NCBI GenBank assembly: GCA_945890645.1
Contig: CAMDCV010000023.1
Coordinates: forward strand, 1 to 64,000
Reading direction: 5' to 3'
Length of the DNA stretch: 64,000 bases
Origin: Akkermansia muciniphila
GTDB taxonomy: Bacteria > Verrucomicrobiota > Verrucomicrobiia > Verrucomicrobiales > Akkermansiaceae
Made by a program: the position numbers and the translations under genes. Each line of letters starts with the position of its first letter. The stretch's first letter is position 1. The notes under the pieces are model-generated. The model was not told where the DNA came from. It did no database searches and was given only the letters and a program-made list of their open reading frames with translations. Positions 61,990-64,000 of this stretch are shown here, piece by piece.

Positions 61990-62357
61990 GAATTCATCAT
62001 GGCGGGAAATTCACCGCAAGCAATACCATACTCCGCATTACTCCTCTTCATGAATCTGAGAAATCTGCGTAATCTGTGGTTCGAATCTCCGGAATTTAAA
62101 TTAATTTCAAAAAAATCTCACGCAAATTTCATAAACCTATAAAATCTGCAAAACCTGAAAATCAATACAAATCAATGGTTTTCCAAATATTCAACCCGAT
62201 AATCCACCTTTGGCGGGTATCATCAACATTGAGCTAATAAGATAATTTTAAAATTTAGACTTGATTACTATCCACCTTTTCGATTTAGTTCCTTCCGTCC
62301 CGATAAAACCGCCTACGTCCCAACCCGGTGGTTTTGTCTTTAAACCATATACCAGCC
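61990..62357. other. AT-rich intergenic region with phased degenerate repeats
   Basis: No gene is present. AATCTG occurs at 62053, 62062 and 62071 (exact 9-base steps) and AATCTC at 62084. A longer series of AA[TC]CTN words from 62114 to about 62178 repeats at steps of mostly 9 (11, 9, 9, 9, 8, 10). The remainder is AT-rich, with no terminator hairpin. The promoter of the MarR gene should be near the right end. Confidence 0.5.
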
Positions 62358-62819
62358 ATGAAAAATGTTCACTCGATGAATACGGGCCCTGCTGTACAGG
62401 CAGAGGCCGACCGCCTTGCAGATTTCGTGTTGTTCACACAACGCAGCTGCATCCTCAACCTCTCCGGAGAGCTCAGCAAAGGAAATGTTTCGTTTCCCCA
62501 GTTCTTCTTGATGGCTTATCTATCAAGCGAGGAATACCTGACGATGTCCGACATCGCCAAAAAAATGGGTCATTCGACCGCTGCCGCCACCGGATTGGTG
62601 GATCGCTTGGAAAAACTCGCCTACGTCGAGCGCATCCATGCCGCTGAAGACCGCCGCAAGATCATGGTGCGCATCACGCAAAAAGGCGTCGAGCTCGTCT
62701 CGCGCATGCGTCGTGAAATCGCCGCCGATCTCGCTGATATGCTTTCCAACATGGACCAGGAAGAGGCCGACACCGTCGATGCCACTCGCCGCGCCATGTC
62801 CGCATTACCCCAAGGCTGA
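62358..62819 (+). CDS. MarR-family transcriptional regulator
   Basis: From MKNVHSMNTGPAVQAEADR (ATG 62358; a GTG lies 30 bases upstream) the protein has 153 residues. The winged helix-turn-helix spans about 50-115: LTMSDIAKKMGHSTAAATGL (recognition region), VDRLEKLAYVERIHAAEDRR (wing with D-R-R), and ITQKGVELVSRMR. MarR proteins bind palindromic operators as dimers and respond to phenolic or other small molecules. No target gene is obvious; pgeF follows after 129 bases. Confidence 0.93.
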   Translation: MKNVHSMNTGPAVQAEADRLADFVLFTQRSCILNLSGELSKGNVSFPQFFLMAYLSSEEYLTMSDIAKKMGHSTAAATGLVDRLEKLAYVERIHAAEDRRKIMVRITQKGVELVSRMRREIAADLADMLSNMDQEEADTVDATRRAMSALPQG

Positions 62820-62948
62820 TTGGAGTTCCCTGCTCCGAGTGTCGCGCTAGCGTTTGACAATCGACTGGGAAAACGACACAACATCCTCCGTCGCACATCT
62901 GCTGCTACGAAGGATTTTTTTGCTCTGCCGCCTCTCCTTTTTAACGTC

Positions 62949-63623
62949 ATGTCTCAAGATTTTCTAGCTCCTCTGCGTGCTTTGCCCCATCTGCGGGTCG
63001 ATTTTATCGAACGCGTGCCGGAAATGCCCATGGATGCCGATCGCGATGAAGCGATGCGTCGTCTGCGCGCTCACCACACGGCGGCCGTGGAAACTCTCGG
63101 CTTTTCTCCGCAACATTGGTGGCGCGCCGAGCAAGTTCATGGCGCTGAGGTCGCCATCGCTGGTGAGTCGCCGACTATTCTCGCGCCCGATGGATTACCG
63201 GTCGTCGCCGGGGTGGACGGGCTGATCACGGCACAACCGGGCCTCGCGCTGGCGATTTACGTCGCCGATTGCGGCGCAGTATGGCTCGCCGACCGCGTCA
63301 ATGGAGCGCATGGCTTATTGCATTCGGGGAAAAAGGGAACGGAGGGAAACATCCTCGGTCGCGCTGTAGCGCTGATGCAGGAGCGCTTCGGCTCACGCCC
63401 GCAAGACCTCGTGGGCGTGCTCGGTCCCTGCATTCGACCGCCGCACTACGAAGTCGATTTTGCCGCAGAAATCGTACGCCAAGCCGCCGCCGCGGGGGTT
63501 GGTGATTTTCACGACTGCAAAACTTGTACCGCATCGGACTTGCACCGCTTCTACAGTTACCGTAAAGAACTGGGGCGCACCGGCCGTATGATGGCATTAA
63601 TCGGATCCCTACCACACTCATGA
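62949..63623 (+). CDS. pgeF: Purine nucleoside phosphorylase-like / multicopper polyphenol oxidase-family protein (YfiH type)
   Basis: From MSQDFLAPLRALPHLRVDFI (ATG 62949) the protein has 224 residues, slightly shorter than average. The zinc ligands of the family are kept: H64 (EQVHGAEV), C108 (YVADCGAVWLAD) and H125 (LLHSGKKGTEGN). The usual H-A-G-W-R-G is altered to HSGKKG. GPCIRPPHYEVDF near residue 157 is typical. Family members cleave nucleosides or act in peptidoglycan editing (PgeF). The stop overlaps the ispE start (ATGA), so translation is coupled. Confidence 0.88.
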   Translation: MSQDFLAPLRALPHLRVDFIERVPEMPMDADRDEAMRRLRAHHTAAVETLGFSPQHWWRAEQVHGAEVAIAGESPTILAPDGLPVVAGVDGLITAQPGLALAIYVADCGAVWLADRVNGAHGLLHSGKKGTEGNILGRAVALMQERFGSRPQDLVGVLGPCIRPPHYEVDFAAEIVRQAAAAGVGDFHDCKTCTASDLHRFYSYRKELGRTGRMMALIGSLPHS

Positions 63624-64000
63624 GCGAAAAAAGCATCACCGTCACAGCCCCGGCCAAACTCAATCTTTCCCTGCGCGTGATCGGCAAACGCAGCGATGGC
63701 TTTCACGAGGTCGATACCCTCATGACCCCGGTGCCGGAACTATTCGACACCCTGACTTTTACCGCCGCCGAAGCCTACGCCCTGACTTGCGATGTCGCGG
63801 AAATACCCGTGGACGAGAGCAATCTCATCACGAAGGCAACGCTGCTATTCGAAAAACTCAGCAAGAAACCTTGCCTCGCTCACATTCACTTGGAAAAACG
63901 CATTCCCCACGGAGCCGGACTAGGCGGAGGCAGCAGCGATGCCGCCGCGACCTTGCGCGCTTGGAACGAGTGGCACGGTAGCCCGCTCGATGACGCAGAA
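63620..64000 (+). CDS. ispE: 4-diphosphocytidyl-2-C-methyl-D-erythritol kinase (5' part)
   Basis: The first 127 codons are present; the gene continues past the window. The opening ITVTAPAKLNLSLRVIGKRS and the family stretch DGFHEVDTLMTPV match IspE, and the GHMP kinase ATP loop PHGAGLGGGSSDAAA lies at residues 96-110. IspE phosphorylates CDP-methylerythritol in the non-mevalonate (MEP) isoprenoid pathway, so the organism uses that pathway. It overlaps pgeF by four bases. Confidence 0.95.
   Translation, partial: MSEKSITVTAPAKLNLSLRVIGKRSDGFHEVDTLMTPVPELFDTLTFTAAEAYALTCDVAEIPVDESNLITKATLLFEKLSKKPCLAHIHLEKRIPHGAGLGGGSSDAAATLRAWNEWHGSPLDDAE

Noticed and set aside
1-64000. Frequent words GTTAGA/TCTAAC across the window, considered as a possible uptake or Chi-like motif
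   Set aside because: A rough expectation for both strands is about 25 copies and I noticed around 40. Many are in-frame Leu-TTA codons followed by G or lie just before starts, so the excess is not convincing without a full count.
1-64000. CRISPR arrays, tRNA and rRNA genes
   Set aside because: No regularly spaced direct repeats with unique spacers and no cloverleaf or rRNA-like stretch were noticed in any intergenic region.

Overview
The window looks like chromosomal DNA of a Gram-negative member of the Verrucomicrobiota. Lipid A synthesis (lpxB), a Lol/FtsX-type permease and outer-membrane-style secreted proteins indicate a diderm. PEP-CTERM proteins with RRRKR/RRSRS tails, DUF6288- and DUF6607-type proteins, a MoxR/DUF58/DUF4350/DUF4129/SpoIIM operon and a complete alternative complex III (ACIII) cluster fit that phylum. 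The assignment rests on protein resemblance only. No rRNA, tRNA or CRISPR array was seen.

Layout. 1-1.3 kb: the 5' end of an IS30-type transposase, then an AT-rich gene with a HEPN-like motif flanked by attC-like cores, resembling an integron gene cassette. 1.4-6.9 kb: argH, a small membrane protein, a RibD-C reductase, a His-rich lipoprotein, lpxB, a TPR protein and a bactofilin. 6.9-12.7 kb (minus): SpoIIM-DUF4129-DUF4350-MoxR-DUF58 operon. 13.2-25.5 kb (minus): ten-gene respiratory operon actABCDEF, cytochrome c, ccoN-like, ccoO-like, cytochrome c. The CcoN-like subunit has lost nearly all haem and copper ligands, so no working terminal oxidase is encoded here. A perfect TGTGA-N6-TCACA palindrome lies just upstream of actA.

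26.5-39.4 kb (plus): secreted proteins, namely a tandem sialate O-acetylesterase, a decayed DUF6288-type gene, a 2230-residue metzincin/beta-helix protein, and a PEP-CTERM protein behind an exact sigma-54 promoter sequence. 39.4-48.7 kb: a secreted LamG-like protein, rarD, vapBC, then a minus-strand run of peptidyl-prolyl isomerase, metG, FtsX-like permease, RDD/GYF protein and esterase, preceded by two small membrane proteins. 48.8-53.8 kb: an operon of DUF6607 protein, PEP-CTERM protein, secreted protein and pseudopilin, divergent from an AraC regulator, with a Fur-like box between them. 53.8-57.3 kb: EamA transporter, apt, and a minus-strand trio of SprT-like protease, J-like coiled-coil protein and HIRAN protein. 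57.6-64 kb: BatA-like VWA protein, Nramp-like transporter without the canonical metal site, amidohydrolase, MarR regulator, pgeF and the start of ispE.

The act/cco operon should move electrons from quinol to c-type cytochromes, with oxygen reduction presumably supplied from elsewhere in the genome. The secreted-protein regions suggest an organism that builds a protein- and glycan-rich surface and feeds on polymers. Most genes, including every one in the act/cco operon, lack a Shine-Dalgarno sequence and have pyrimidine-rich leaders.
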